Source of the DNA: Massiliimalia massiliensis
GTDB lineage: Bacteria; Bacillota; Clostridia; Oscillospirales; Ruminococcaceae
Direction: 5' to 3'
Assembly (NCBI RefSeq): GCF_900155615.1
Contig: NZ_FUHT01000002.1
Span: 372,001 to 436,000, forward strand
Length of the DNA stretch: 64,000 nucleotides
The notes beneath the pieces are model-generated. The model was not told where the DNA came from, did not search any database, and saw only the letters and a list, made by a program, of their open reading frames with translations. Both the position numbers and the translations under genes were made by a program. Below are positions 8,389 to 17,562 of this stretch, piece after piece (position 1 is the first letter of the stretch; the number at the start of each line of letters is the position of its first letter).

Positions 8389-8793
8389 TCACACATGAAA
8401 GTCCGTATCTGTTATTTCTAGTTCCTCCAGCTGGATCTTATTATGTTCTCCAGCCGGTTCTGTAATTGATCCTTTCTGCATTCGGGTCGTCGGCAATACC
8501 TGTTTCCACTGATAAAGCTTTACCTTCAGGATATGCCTGATCCCTTCCTCTGACCGGTATTCCACATCGTCCAGATCTCCGCTGATTTGAAGACAGCTTC
8601 CCTTTCTAATTCTCATTCTCGACAACAGCTCTGCCTGTGTATCAAATGCCCAGCATTGCAGATACATGGTATGGGAAGTTTCTCCGTATCCCTGCTGTAC
8701 TGCCAAAACAAAAGAACTGTATGTCCTCCCTTTTTGACTGAGCTTCAGCTGCGGATCATCTGTTACATATCCCAAAGCGGTTATCGTGACCAA
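8389..8793 (-). CDS. ssb: Single-stranded DNA-binding protein
   Basis: An OB-fold SSB-like protein of ~134 residues from a TTG start at 8793, which has AGGAGG eight nt upstream. SSB features are the opening ITALGYVTDDPQLK strand pair, then SSFVLAVQQGYG, YLQCWAFDTQAELLSRMRIRKGS and ISGDLDDVEYRSEEG. The C-terminus lacks the DDDIPF-type tip of housekeeping SSB and ends in an acidic ELEITDTDF segment, so partner recruitment may differ. It is the first gene of a minus-strand operon running to about 2123. It would coat the single strand during conjugative transfer and recombination. Expression is likely controlled by the terminator hairpin in its leader. Confidence 0.8.
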   Translation of the reverse strand: MVTITALGYVTDDPQLKLSQKGRTYSSFVLAVQQGYGETSHTMYLQCWAFDTQAELLSRMRIRKGSCLQISGDLDDVEYRSEEGIRHILKVKLYQWKQVLPTTRMQKGSITEPAGEHNKIQLEELEITDTDFHV

Positions 8794-8820
8794 TCCTTTT
8801 TCCTCCTTTCTGCTTTGCCT

Positions 8821-8865
8821 AAAAAAATACCGAAAACGGCTATGCAAACATAGCTGTTTCCGGTA
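8821..8865 (-). terminator. Attenuator hairpin in the ssb leader
   Basis: On the minus strand, arms at 8849-8865 and 8828-8844 (17 nt each, two imperfect pairs, 4-nt loop) are followed by seven U residues (8821-8827). This is a strong intrinsic terminator located after the promoter at 8931-8959 and only 28 nt before the ssb start codon. It must be bypassed for the whole operon to be expressed. The structure is read directly; regulation by attenuation is inferred. Confidence 0.8.
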
Positions 8866-8878
8866 AACGTACAATCAT
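8840..8878 (-). CDS. Possible leader peptide (12 aa) overlapping the attenuator
   Basis: A short frame, MIVRLPETAMFA, begins at the ATG at 8878 and ends inside the terminator stem at 8840. A ribosome on this frame would cover the 5' arm and prevent terminator formation. There is no clear Shine-Dalgarno sequence, so the call is weak. Confidence 0.25.
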   Translation of the reverse strand: MIVRLPETAMFA

Positions 8879-8930
8879 AAACAACGTGTGATAAGAGCCA
8901 ATCTTATGCACAAAAATCAATCACAGTTTC

Positions 8931-8959
8931 AGTATATACAAAATATATGATTTTGTCAA
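8931..8959 (-). promoter_or_regulatory. Sigma-A promoter of the ssb operon
   Basis: TTGACA (complement of 8954-8959) and TATACT (complement of 8931-8936) are separated by exactly 17 bp. Transcription should start near 8924, giving a leader of about 130 nt that contains the attenuator. Confidence 0.8.
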
Positions 8960-9064
8960 GTATATTTCATGTTTAAATCAATATGTTGTATCAGACAGAA
9001 GCTTGATATTACAGTCAATTTGGTCAGTGCTAAGAGAGACTTATACTTCCTTAGACCATTCCAG

Positions 9065-9175
9065 TCACTGCTGATATTCTTTAGATTTTGTGAATAACCT
9101 TTGTCCATCAATCTCCCATACATCTACATTTATCTCTTCTTGTGTCTTTGAAACTACTAAAATCTCACAGTCCAT
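9065..9175 (-). CDS. Unrecognised short ORF or gene fragment
   Basis: A 36-codon frame (MDCEILVVSKTQEEINVDVW at its start) lies in the ~250-nt gap between the ssb promoter and the broken adhesin. No ribosome binding site or family is apparent. Coding-like sequence continues a few codons upstream of the ATG (KVIPVC), which suggests the tail of a gene cut off by the adhesin remnant. Confidence 0.25.
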   Translation of the reverse strand: MDCEILVVSKTQEEINVDVWEIDGQRLFTKSKEYQQ

Positions 9176-9208
9176 GCAGACAGGTATTACTTTTGAAGCC
9201 GATTTTTG

Positions 9209-10714
9209 ATGAACGGCGGTGAGATTTCAGAGAATACTACCGGAACCAACGGTGGTATCTATTCTTTTTCCAATAATGTGTAATTAAACGCCGGTAATAT
9301 CAGTAAAAATCACGCAAGTATGGGCGACGGCGTGTATGTTGAGGGGAATGACTCGAGACATAGTACCCTGCACATGAAGAATGTTGTCATTGCCGAAAAC
9401 AAAAGTGGTGATCAGGGTGGTGGTTTGTGGTTTTGTTCTATCGGCGATGGTAAGATTTATGTTACCAATGGCGGAGTCATTTACGGCAATACTGCTGATG
9501 GTGCCGGAAATGATATAGCCTTTACCAAATCCAAGAAGGACAGCAGCCTAATCCTTGCCAAGTGGATTTTGGGCGGCGGTTCGGTTCTGTATTACAGGGA
9601 TGGTAGAATTTTTGCACCTTCTACCGGCTTAATCCTCGGCTCGACAGACAAGTCTGCTCTAAGGTATACTAGTGATGCAAGTGCGAAGCCAGTCGATGTC
9701 GTGGAAGAAAAGCAAAGTTTGGCATTGGCGGCTACTATCGACTCTGCAGCCATCCCACTTGCAGTAAACAATGTCAAACTGTTCATCACCGAAAATATAG
9801 CACCCGAATATGGCGGCGTTATAATCGGAGAACAAGATGACTTGACTTTAAATGTGACGAAAGACTGGAAAGAACTTACAGATGACAGCTTAAAGCAGCC
9901 TGTAACTGTATATTTAAAAATCGGCGATACGGTTCTTGATCCGATTGAATTGAATGCAGATAATAATTGGACAGGATCGTTTGAGCAGCTTCCGGGTGTT
10001 GATACATTGAGTGGAAATGTGTCTTACGCTGCGATGGAAAATCCAGTGTCGGAGCATTTTACGCGGACATATTCCGATGCTGTTGTAGATGAAGATAGCC
10101 GGACTATTTCTATAAATATCACGAATACCTATGCTCCGATAGGTAACTTGACCGTATCAAAAACGGTTTCCGGCAACGGTGCAAGCAACACAAAGGCATT
10201 TACCTTTACCGTAACGCTCGATAATACCACAATCAGCGGAACCTATGGGGATATGACCTTTGAAAACGGTGTTGCCGCTTTTACCTTGAAAGCGGACGAA
10301 CGTAAAACCACTTCAAATCTTCCCGCCAGTGTGGGCTATACGGTCTAAGAAAGCGACAACGAGGGCTATACGGTTACTGTGAACGGAGCAAGCAAAACAA
10401 CGGCTACCAGCACGATTATTGCGAATACTACCGTTACCGAGGCCTTTAACAACTACAAAGCCAGCGGCGACACTTCTGATCCAACGGACCCGACCGACCT
10501 GAGCGATCCAAACAGCCCGAACACGCCGGATGAACCTAAGGATGATACACCGCAAACAGGTGATAGCAGTAGTCTTCTGCTTTGGGCTGTGCTTTTGGGA
10601 CTTTCGGGATTGGGCATGACAGCGGTACTAGTTCTTGGTAAAAAAAGAAAAATACAAACCAAGGCACTCGAAATAGGGGATAAGTTTTACCTTACCATAA
10701 AGGTGCATGTTTGA
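9209..10714 (+). pseudogene. Decayed LPXTG-type surface adhesin
   Basis: One continuous plus-strand frame is broken by TAA at 9281-9283 and TAA at 10346-10348, where GAA would restore the reading. There is no signal peptide, so the 5' end is lost. Visible parts are a repeat region of beta-helix character (GGxIxxNTA-like), a Spy0128/Cna-type isopeptide domain (GNLTVSKTVSGNG, then AFTFTVTLDN), an Asp/Pro/Thr-rich wall spacer, and a sortase signal PQTGD followed by a hydrophobic segment and KKRK. When intact it would have been a cell-wall-anchored adhesin or pilin-like protein. The last ~110 codons cannot be exported as they stand. Confidence 0.75.
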
Positions 10715-11017
10715 TGATTCATACAAGAGATAATCGTCCTCTTGGACAGGATCCATAAAGTCCTCGTTGAATCATTCTGTGATAAAGTTGTTGTGGGGAC
10801 TAAAAATCGTTTTTGGAAAATAAGTGCTTCATTCAAACTCATTAGTAGTAACAATGATAACGAAAACTGCGGCTTGCATTCTTTACGATCTTCTTCATTT
10901 ACAGTCTTAATCTAATATTCGTAATCCATTTGTCCTACCATTCCAATTTCTTTAAAAATAATTGGAATGGTGGTGGTCTACCCCAAAGACGAAAAAGTGG
11001 TAATAGGTAATAAATAT
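10715..11017. other. Intergenic region with one hairpin
   Basis: I see no gene here. An inverted repeat with 12-nt arms (ACCATTCCAATT at 10937-10948, complement at 10960-10971) could be a weak terminator for the adhesin remnant or a trace of an insertion. Confidence 0.5.
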
Positions 11018-11047
11018 AAAAGCGCGTGTCCGAAGACACACGCTTTT
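11018..11047 (-). terminator. Terminator after the hybrid histidine kinase gene
   Basis: AAAAGCG and GTGTC pair with GACAC and CGCTTTT across a CGAA tetraloop, with one mismatch. It lies 16 nt past the kinase stop codon on the minus strand. Confidence 0.75.
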
Positions 11048-11062
11048 AGGGCTGGATATATG

Positions 11063-13618
11063 TTATAAATATCTCTTTAACAATCGAGTCAATTCCAGAA
11101 TGTCAATAGGCTTTGCTATATGGGCATTCATACCGCATTCTAAGCAACGCTGGATATCGTCGGAAAAGGCGTCTGCGCTCATAGCTATAATCGGAATAGA
11201 TAGAGCATCAGGATGATTCAATCCTCGGATTGCCTCTGTTGCCTCATAACCTGTCATATGCGGCATACGGATATCCATAAGAATGGCATCGTAATATCCC
11301 TCAGGTGAATTTTGAAACTTGTCCAGACATATCTGGCCATCCTCTGCCCAAGCCAGTTCCACGCCTAAATCGGACAGCAATTCTTTCGCAACCTCCCAGT
11401 TTAGTTCATTATCCTCGGCAAGCAGGATACGGCAACCGGATAGATCATTCGCTTGGTTCATTGTCTGGCCGTGTTCCGCTTCAGTGCCCATATACTGGCG
11501 CAAAGCATGATACAACGTAGATTTAAAAAGCGGCTTAGATATAAAACCATTAATACCCGCTTCACGAGCCTCCGATTCAAATTCACTCCAGTCGTATGCA
11601 GAAATCAGCAAAATCGGCACTTCATCTCCTAAATTACGTCGGATTTCCTTTGCAACCTGAATCCCATTCATGCCTGGCAGTTTCCAATCAAGTAGAATGA
11701 TTTGATAATCATCTCTCTTTTTATGGTGTTGAATTACCAGATCTATCGCTTTTTCTCCACTTAATGTCCATTCTGCTTTTATTCCGATCGATTTTAGTGC
11801 GTCCGTTGCTGTCTCACATAACAATTCGTCATCATCAACCACCAGCATATTCCACGAGGGAAGAACCATATCCATCTCCTCGGCAACCGCTTTTTCAAAA
11901 TCAAACCTGAGAAAGAACTCGGTGCCTTTATCAAGTTCACTTTTTATGTCAATGGTTCCCTCCATCGCGTCCACAATGTACTTGGTAATCGCCATTCCCA
12001 AACCGGCACCCTCAGTTTTATGTATTCTGGCTCCATCCGCACGGCTATAGGATTCATATATTTTTTTCAGGAAATCTGGCGACATACCAATTCCGTTATC
12101 CTTGACCTTAATATGAGTTCGGACATAGTTTTCTCCTTTCGGAGATTTTTCTTCAGAGAGGGATAATTGTATCGAACCTCCCTCCGGTGTATACTTTGTT
12201 GCGTTCGATAAAAGGTTTAACAAAACCTGATTCAAGCGTACTCCATCGCACCACACATTTTCGGTTAAGATATTTTCAACATGTATGTCAAAGGTTTGCT
12301 TTTTTGTCTTAACCTGTGGCTGCATAATATTAACAATTCCTTCAACAACTTCCTTTAATGAAATTTGTTCTGTTGTTAAAGTTAATTTCCCACTTTCAAT
12401 TTTAGACATATCCAAAACATCGTTGATCAGCCCTAATAGATGTTTACTTGATAATGTAATTTTTCTAAGGCAATTCTGTACCTGTTTCTGGTCATCTATG
12501 TGGGCTGTGGCAATCGCGGTCATGCCGACAATTGCATTCATGGGTGTACGAATATCATGGCTCATATTTGCTAAAAATTCGCTTTTGGCTTTGTTCGCTT
12601 CAAGAGCAGTCTGCCGGGCCTTCTCCAATTCATACACCTGAGAACGGGTTATGAAGAAATACCGAATAAAAATCAATGTCAGAATGATTAATATAGAAAT
12701 ACAGGACAATACTGTCATAAATATGCGCTGACTGCTCAGATTGTTTATGGTACTATCCAATGAGCTATAGGGCATAACCGATATCAAATACCATTCAGAA
12801 TAGGGTAATGGTATCCCATAAATTTGCCGTTCTTCACCGTCCACTTCAAATGTTGTTGCATACTCTTGGCAGTTCTTTAACGCAGTCCCCAATCCCTCGA
12901 TGGAATCCTCTGCAGGCAGCTCATTTACCGATGGATCAAGCAACTTTTGCAGTTTCTGGAAAAAATACTGTAATTCATTGTTGGAATTTTGTATTACAAA
13001 ACTGCCGTCCGGCCTGATAATATGATAATACATCAACTGATCTTCATCCTCTAAGGAAAGGAATTCGGTAATATACTCCAGAGGAACGGCCGCGATCAGA
13101 CCAGTGCTTGTTTTATCGTTATGCATCGGATAGGCAGCGTCAACGCCAAACAACACCACTTCATTTCCAGCAGAATCAATGCCTACAGCGACTCTTTGTT
13201 CCCCCTTTGATAGTGCTTCTACAAAAGGCTCTGGATTAAGTGGTCGAATTGCTTGCCCATAAAGCGTCTGAAAATTCCCCTCGGCAGAACAAAGGGCCAA
13301 ATAATCAAAATCTCTGACCTGTGTCCTGTAAATGAGTTCCTCATATAGATTCGCCCTATCATTGTTATCTGTTGAGACAACGGAAACAATGCCGCTGACC
13401 TGATCAAAACGCAACTTTATTACAGTTTCAAAGTGTCTGGACATCTGTTCATTCATTCCAGACATATAAATATTCCCGATTTCATAAACGGTGTTTTTAC
13501 TTTTTTGGCTCATATAGATCCCAAGCAGACTGAAAATGATAATACTAAAGATCAACAGTCCAATGAAACTGCATATTAGAAATTTTGTGGCAGCATGCTT
13601 CTTTTTCCTGTTTTCCAT
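11063..13618 (-). CDS. Hybrid sensor histidine kinase with two receiver domains
   Basis: An 851-residue membrane kinase. TM1 (~13-36) and TM2 (~300-322) flank a ~260-residue extracellular Cache-like sensor. HisKA follows with the phosphoacceptor H354 ([11 protein letters not shown]), then HATPase_c with the N box [10 protein letters not shown] and a GAGLGMAI G box. Receiver 1 ([14 protein letters not shown]) and receiver 2 ([19 protein letters not shown]) complete it. It is the third gene of a minus-strand operon after the REC-HD-GYP-GGDEF protein and the Hpt protein, so a His-Asp-His-Asp relay is likely: H354 to a receiver Asp, to the separate Hpt His, to the receiver of the c-di-GMP protein. 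All key residues appear present. The ligand is unknown. Confidence 0.9.
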   Translation of the reverse strand: MENRKKKHAATKFLICSFIGLLIFSIIIFSLLGIYMSQKSKNTVYEIGNIYMSGMNEQMSRHFETVIKLRFDQVSGIVSVVSTDNNDRANLYEELIYRTQVRDFDYLALCSAEGNFQTLYGQAIRPLNPEPFVEALSKGEQRVAVGIDSAGNEVVLFGVDAAYPMHNDKTSTGLIAAVPLEYITEFLSLEDEDQLMYYHIIRPDGSFVIQNSNNELQYFFQKLQKLLDPSVNELPAEDSIEGLGTALKNCQEYATTFEVDGEERQIYGIPLPYSEWYLISVMPYSSLDSTINNLSSQRIFMTVLSCISILIILTLIFIRYFFITRSQVYELEKARQTALEANKAKSEFLANMSHDIRTPMNAIVGMTAIATAHIDDQKQVQNCLRKITLSSKHLLGLINDVLDMSKIESGKLTLTTEQISLKEVVEGIVNIMQPQVKTKKQTFDIHVENILTENVWCDGVRLNQVLLNLLSNATKYTPEGGSIQLSLSEEKSPKGENYVRTHIKVKDNGIGMSPDFLKKIYESYSRADGARIHKTEGAGLGMAITKYIVDAMEGTIDIKSELDKGTEFFLRFDFEKAVAEEMDMVLPSWNMLVVDDDELLCETATDALKSIGIKAEWTLSGEKAIDLVIQHHKKRDDYQIILLDWKLPGMNGIQVAKEIRRNLGDEVPILLISAYDWSEFESEAREAGINGFISKPLFKSTLYHALRQYMGTEAEHGQTMNQANDLSGCRILLAEDNELNWEVAKELLSDLGVELAWAEDGQICLDKFQNSPEGYYDAILMDIRMPHMTGYEATEAIRGLNHPDALSIPIIAMSADAFSDDIQRCLECGMNAHIAKPIDILELTRLLKRYL

Positions 13619-13623
13619 TACGG

Positions 13624-13986
13624 TTATTCCTCCTGGGATCTCCGGTACTCTTCAATAGCATTCACTGTTTGATCGTAATCCTCGGATAATTGAGGCATCA
13701 TAACGGCGGCTTTCTTCCAATCGTTTTCTTTTAATGCATTAGTTACCAAACTACTACTTTCAAACAATCTGGTAAATGAAAGATTTTGACAAATTCCCTT
13801 GAGGGTATGAACGTCTCTGAGAGCCTCAGCATAGTCTTTACTACCCATAGATAGTTCAAACAAGCGATAGCTTTTATCGTCCAGAAATTTATAAACAAAT
13901 TTCTGGACGGTCTGCACCCTCCGCAATCTACCCAATACCTCATCATAATCGCCGCCCAATTTTATATAACAATCTCTTAGATTCAT
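13624..13986 (-). CDS. Histidine phosphotransfer (Hpt) protein
   Basis: A 120-residue four-helix Hpt protein with the phosphorylation motif [11 protein letters not shown]; the His of HTLKG is the relay residue. It starts shortly after the REC-HD-GYP-GGDEF gene and ends 6 nt before the hybrid kinase gene, so the three are one operon. It would shuttle phosphate between the kinase receivers and the output protein. Confidence 0.85.
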   Translation of the reverse strand: MNLRDCYIKLGGDYDEVLGRLRRVQTVQKFVYKFLDDKSYRLFELSMGSKDYAEALRDVHTLKGICQNLSFTRLFESSSLVTNALKENDWKKAAVMMPQLSEDYDQTVNAIEEYRRSQEE

Positions 13987-14004
13987 AATCCATATTTTCC
14001 CCCT

Positions 14005-15657
14005 TTAGATCATGTCTGTGTTTCCTTTATCCTTATTAAGGAAACAGGTGCTTACCTTATTCTTTGTATTTTTTGACTGATACATCATATCGTCTGCCGC
14101 TTTAAAGAGTTCTTTTGCAGTTCTCGTTCCATAAGCGCCGCCTACGCTTACAGATATATGTAGTTCGGGATGGTTATTGATTATCAGATTATCAATGGCG
14201 TCTCGGATCTGATCCAGCTTTTTCTCAAATACATCTGCGGGTATGCTGTAAAAAGCAATGACAAACTCATCGCCACCATAACGGATTACGTCATCTGTTT
14301 TTCGCACACAGGACAAAGCGGTTTGCGCAATGTTTTGCAGCACGATATCGCCTACATCGTGGCCATAACTATCATTGATATGCTTAAAATCATCTGCGTC
14401 TATGACGGCTAACGCTTGAATAGTATCTGCGCCTTGAAAATGTTCGTCGTAATAACGGCGATTGTAGATATTGGTTAAGGAATCTATATATAATAAAGAC
14501 TCATTATACTGTTTGTGAAAGCGGTTGGGGTATTTTCCACAGGAAAACATTCTATCGTAGTCTATTTTATTTCTTATATCTTGAATATTTTTAGTCTCTT
14601 GTTCCGGGGAGGCGTCAATCAGCTCACTTTCAAGTGTGTCTGCAATTTCTTGCAGACACAGTAAAAGAGAAGGATTAAATGCACCGCATTGTCCATCTAA
14701 GATCATTTTCAAAGCTTCTTCATGTGAATAAGCTTTCTTATAGCATCGTTCACTGGTTAATGCATCGTAAACATCGGCCAGAGCAACCACCTGGGCAGCT
14801 ATGGGTATCTCCTCACCCTTCAATCCATCCGGGTAACCATTGCCATCATACCTTTCGTGATGCCACTGGCAAATCTCTGCAGCCACTTTGACAAGCGGAG
14901 TCTCCTGCTGCTCAATGGGCAGGTCTAACAGCATGTTAGCACCAGTCACTGAGTGCGTTTTTATCACTTCAAATTCCTCTGCCGTAAGTCGGCCGGGTTT
15001 ATTTAATATTGCATCAGAAATTGAGATTTTCCCAATATCATGAAGCGCAGAAGCAGTACTGATCAAAGAAATATCTGCTTTAGACAAAGGATATTGATCT
15101 GTAAGCTGAATCAACTGCTTCAGTAAATATCTTGTAATCGTATTAACATGCAGTATATGCAAGCCGCTCTCTCCATTACGAAATTCTACAATATGAGACA
15201 AAATTGAGATCATCAGCTTATTATTCTTTTCCTGCTCATGAAATTGTTCTTGCAATAATTTTTCAAGACGCTGCTGCCGCGCGTATAAAAACATCGTATT
15301 AGAAATTCGACGCTGGACTATCGTCAAATCAAAAGGACGGCTGATGTAGTCAAAAGCTCCCAAATCATACGCCTGCTTTATGTTTTCGGGGGAATCGTCC
15401 GCAGAAATCATAATAACAGCGAAATTGTCATTCCAGTGATATTTGTTGATGTAGGTTAATACTTCAAGGCCATCCATTTCGGGCATCATAATATCCAATA
15501 GCAGAAGGGAAAAATCACGTCTTTGCTTTGAAAGGATAGAAATTGCTTCCGCACCATTTTCGGCCTCTACCACATCGTATTGTTCTCCAAGGATGTCTAT
15601 TAAAAGAGCACGATTTATTTCTGAATCGTCAATAATTAAGATTTTTTGTTTTTCCAT
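14005..15657 (-). CDS. Response regulator REC-HD-GYP-GGDEF (c-di-GMP turnover)
   Basis: About 550 residues. The N-terminal receiver has LIIDDSE and the phosphoacceptor Asp in LLLLDIMMPEMDG. A linker coiled coil leads to an HD-GYP phosphodiesterase domain with HDIGK (~202) and HHERYDGNGYP (~265). The C-terminal GGDEF diguanylate cyclase has an intact YGGDEF (~458-462). It thus carries both synthesis and breakdown domains for cyclic di-GMP under receiver control. The ATG at 15657 is preferred over the TTG at 15666 because AAGGTTGAG lies at the right distance. First gene of the kinase operon, divergent from the tandem-GntR gene. GGDEF placed after HD-GYP is an uncommon order. Confidence 0.9.
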   Translation of the reverse strand: MEKQKILIIDDSEINRALLIDILGEQYDVVEAENGAEAISILSKQRRDFSLLLLDIMMPEMDGLEVLTYINKYHWNDNFAVIMISADDSPENIKQAYDLGAFDYISRPFDLTIVQRRISNTMFLYARQQRLEKLLQEQFHEQEKNNKLMISILSHIVEFRNGESGLHILHVNTITRYLLKQLIQLTDQYPLSKADISLISTASALHDIGKISISDAILNKPGRLTAEEFEVIKTHSVTGANMLLDLPIEQQETPLVKVAAEICQWHHERYDGNGYPDGLKGEEIPIAAQVVALADVYDALTSERCYKKAYSHEEALKMILDGQCGAFNPSLLLCLQEIADTLESELIDASPEQETKNIQDIRNKIDYDRMFSCGKYPNRFHKQYNESLLYIDSLTNIYNRRYYDEHFQGADTIQALAVIDADDFKHINDSYGHDVGDIVLQNIAQTALSCVRKTDDVIRYGGDEFVIAFYSIPADVFEKKLDQIRDAIDNLIINNHPELHISVSVGGAYGTRTAKELFKAADDMMYQSKNTKNKVSTCFLNKDKGNTDMI

Positions 15658-15767
15658 AAAACTCAACCTTTTTCTTATACTTATACAACTTAATTATAAC
15701 AAATTCTCTTGTGTATAGGCAATATCCATATTGGTAAGGTGTGCAAATAGGTTGATCCTTTTTGATA

Positions 15768-15796
15768 CTGACAAAATGGATTCGTCATGGTATAAT
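15768..15796 (+). promoter_or_regulatory. Promoter of the tandem-GntR gene
   Basis: CTGACA (15768-15773) and TATAAT (15791-15796) with a 17-bp spacer lie 23 nt before the start codon of the plus-strand regulator. The divergent signalling operon starts about 110 bp away, so a protein bound here could affect both. Confidence 0.75.
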
Positions 15797-15818
15797 TTAG
15801 GCAGAGAGGAGATGGGAT

Positions 15819-17309
15819 ATGAAACCGCAGGAAACAAAATTTACATTTGTATATAATGAAATTAAGCAGTGCATTTTGGAGGGCCAAATACCCCCTGGAA
15901 ATGCCTTGCCATCTTCAAGGATGTATTGCGAACAATTCCATGTTAGCAGATATACGATTAACCGCGTTTTTGACGCCTTAAGGGAGGACGGATTGATTGA
16001 TATTCAGCCCCGCCTTGCACCGATTGTTGTTTCAACAAAAGAGGCTTCTAATACATTAAACGCTGTTTTCGAGGTTTTAAAACAAAAGAAAGGCATTTTA
16101 CAGGTATATCAAACTTTTGCTCTAATACTTCCTTCACTTTGGGTTTTTGCTTTGCAGGGGTGTGATGTGGAAGTACTGCCCCACTATGAACAGGCGATGA
16201 AAGCATTGCGTTCGGGACATATCGCTGGTGCATGGCGTTCTCTTTCTAAGTTAGGATATGAGATATTAAAAATAGGCGGTAATTCCCTGTTCAGCGAACT
16301 ATATTCTACATTTGGCCTTTATAATAAGCTTGCATTTTTTGCAGAAGATTGTCCCTATTTCTCTGAACACTTTTTGCAGGACTCTGCATCGGGAACCAGC
16401 GTTATGATGGATATATTAAAGGACGATGATCCACTTACAAAGTACAACCAGTTATCAAATATTTATCAAAACCTTACGGCCTCCATTGAGGATACGCTAA
16501 ATTACTTGTCAAAAACAATGCCTCAATGTCCTGTGCAAACTGGTTTGAAGTTTTCGTGGAATCCCATGCGAGGCCAGGATTATTATTACTCAAAAATTGT
16601 TGATGACATAAATCTTAAAATCGGTCTTGGTGAATATCCCGTGGGAATATTTCTTCCATATGAAAAGCAACTGGCTAGCCAGTATGATGTCTCCATATCA
16701 ACGGTCAGAAAAGCTTTGTCGGAACTCGAACAGAGAGGTTTCGTAAAAACGTTAAATGGTAAAGGCACTATAGTTATAGAACCGGATGATACGAAACTTC
16801 ATCAACTGGCTCTTAACTCCGGATATGTAGAAAAAGCACAACGTTACCTCCACGCTCTGCAGTTAATGGTATTAATTATTCGCCCGGCAGCTTTAGTTGC
16901 GGCTCCGCAGTTTACTGGAGCAGAACTGGATAAATTATCAGATAGATTTACTTCTTCGCACTCTATTTATTTAGGAAATATTTTGGAATTTATAATGAAA
17001 CATACAACTTTGGAACCTTTGTATATTATTTTATCTGAAATCAGTCATCTGCTTGAATGGGGACATCATTTTACCTATTATCCAACCAAGAGGCACACGA
17101 TTTTTCATCTTAACAAACAGGTCATTCTAGCGCTTCAGCAGTTAAATAAAGGTAATGCAAGCTCTTTTGCAGATAATATAGCGGATTGCTATCGTTATAT
17201 TTTGGTGTGTGTAAAAAAGAATATGTTAGAAAGATATAAACTTTATAGTGTCGCTAATATCCGAATTCCAGAAAAATATTGTTTGAAAAGTAATGGAATG
17301 AGACCCTGA
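15819..17309 (+). CDS. Regulator with two GntR-type HTH domains
   Basis: A 496-residue protein with two winged-helix GntR domains: one at the N-terminus (~8-70; PPGNALPSSRMYCEQF, then YTINRVFDALREDG) and one at ~253-322 (YPVGIFLPYEKQLAS, then STVRKALSELEQRGF, then NGKGT). The segments between and after (~75-250, ~325-496) are helical and match no effector domain I know; neither UTRA nor FadR-type ligand domains are evident. GAGGAGAT precedes the ATG. It is divergent from the REC-HD-GYP-GGDEF operon and probably controls it or itself. A single chain with two readers could bind two operators or fold back as a pseudo-dimer. Confidence 0.8.
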   Translation: MKPQETKFTFVYNEIKQCILEGQIPPGNALPSSRMYCEQFHVSRYTINRVFDALREDGLIDIQPRLAPIVVSTKEASNTLNAVFEVLKQKKGILQVYQTFALILPSLWVFALQGCDVEVLPHYEQAMKALRSGHIAGAWRSLSKLGYEILKIGGNSLFSELYSTFGLYNKLAFFAEDCPYFSEHFLQDSASGTSVMMDILKDDDPLTKYNQLSNIYQNLTASIEDTLNYLSKTMPQCPVQTGLKFSWNPMRGQDYYYSKIVDDINLKIGLGEYPVGIFLPYEKQLASQYDVSISTVRKALSELEQRGFVKTLNGKGTIVIEPDDTKLHQLALNSGYVEKAQRYLHALQLMVLIIRPAALVAAPQFTGAELDKLSDRFTSSHSIYLGNILEFIMKHTTLEPLYIILSEISHLLEWGHHFTYYPTKRHTIFHLNKQVILALQQLNKGNASSFADNIADCYRYILVCVKKNMLERYKLYSVANIRIPEKYCLKSNGMRP

Positions 17310-17354
17310 TATTCTTCTTCGATACAGAGCAAGTTGTCCAATTGGATTTGACTG

Positions 17355-17562
17355 AGTACAAATCGGAGATTTGTGCGAGGGATATATTTCGCCCCTGCGG
17401 GGAGCTAAGTATCAATATCGGGCAAAACATTCCCTTTATTGATACAGAGAAAATTGCACCGCAATTTTCTTCGCTGTCCCGCCGACAATGACCGCCGAAA
17501 CAGCGGCAACCGTCAGGACGGTTGCAAAAAGAGAACGCACCCATTAAGGGAGAAAGGGTAAT
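17355..17562 (+). other. Candidate oriT/leading region with several inverted repeats
   Basis: Just upstream of the mobL relaxase are three close inverted repeats: ACAAATC/GATTTGT (~17360-17376), GAAAATTGC/GCAATTTTC (17449-17469) and CAACCGTC/GACGGTTG (17507-17524). Origins of transfer of mobilizable elements normally lie right here and contain such repeats. The nick site cannot be told by eye. Confidence 0.5.
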
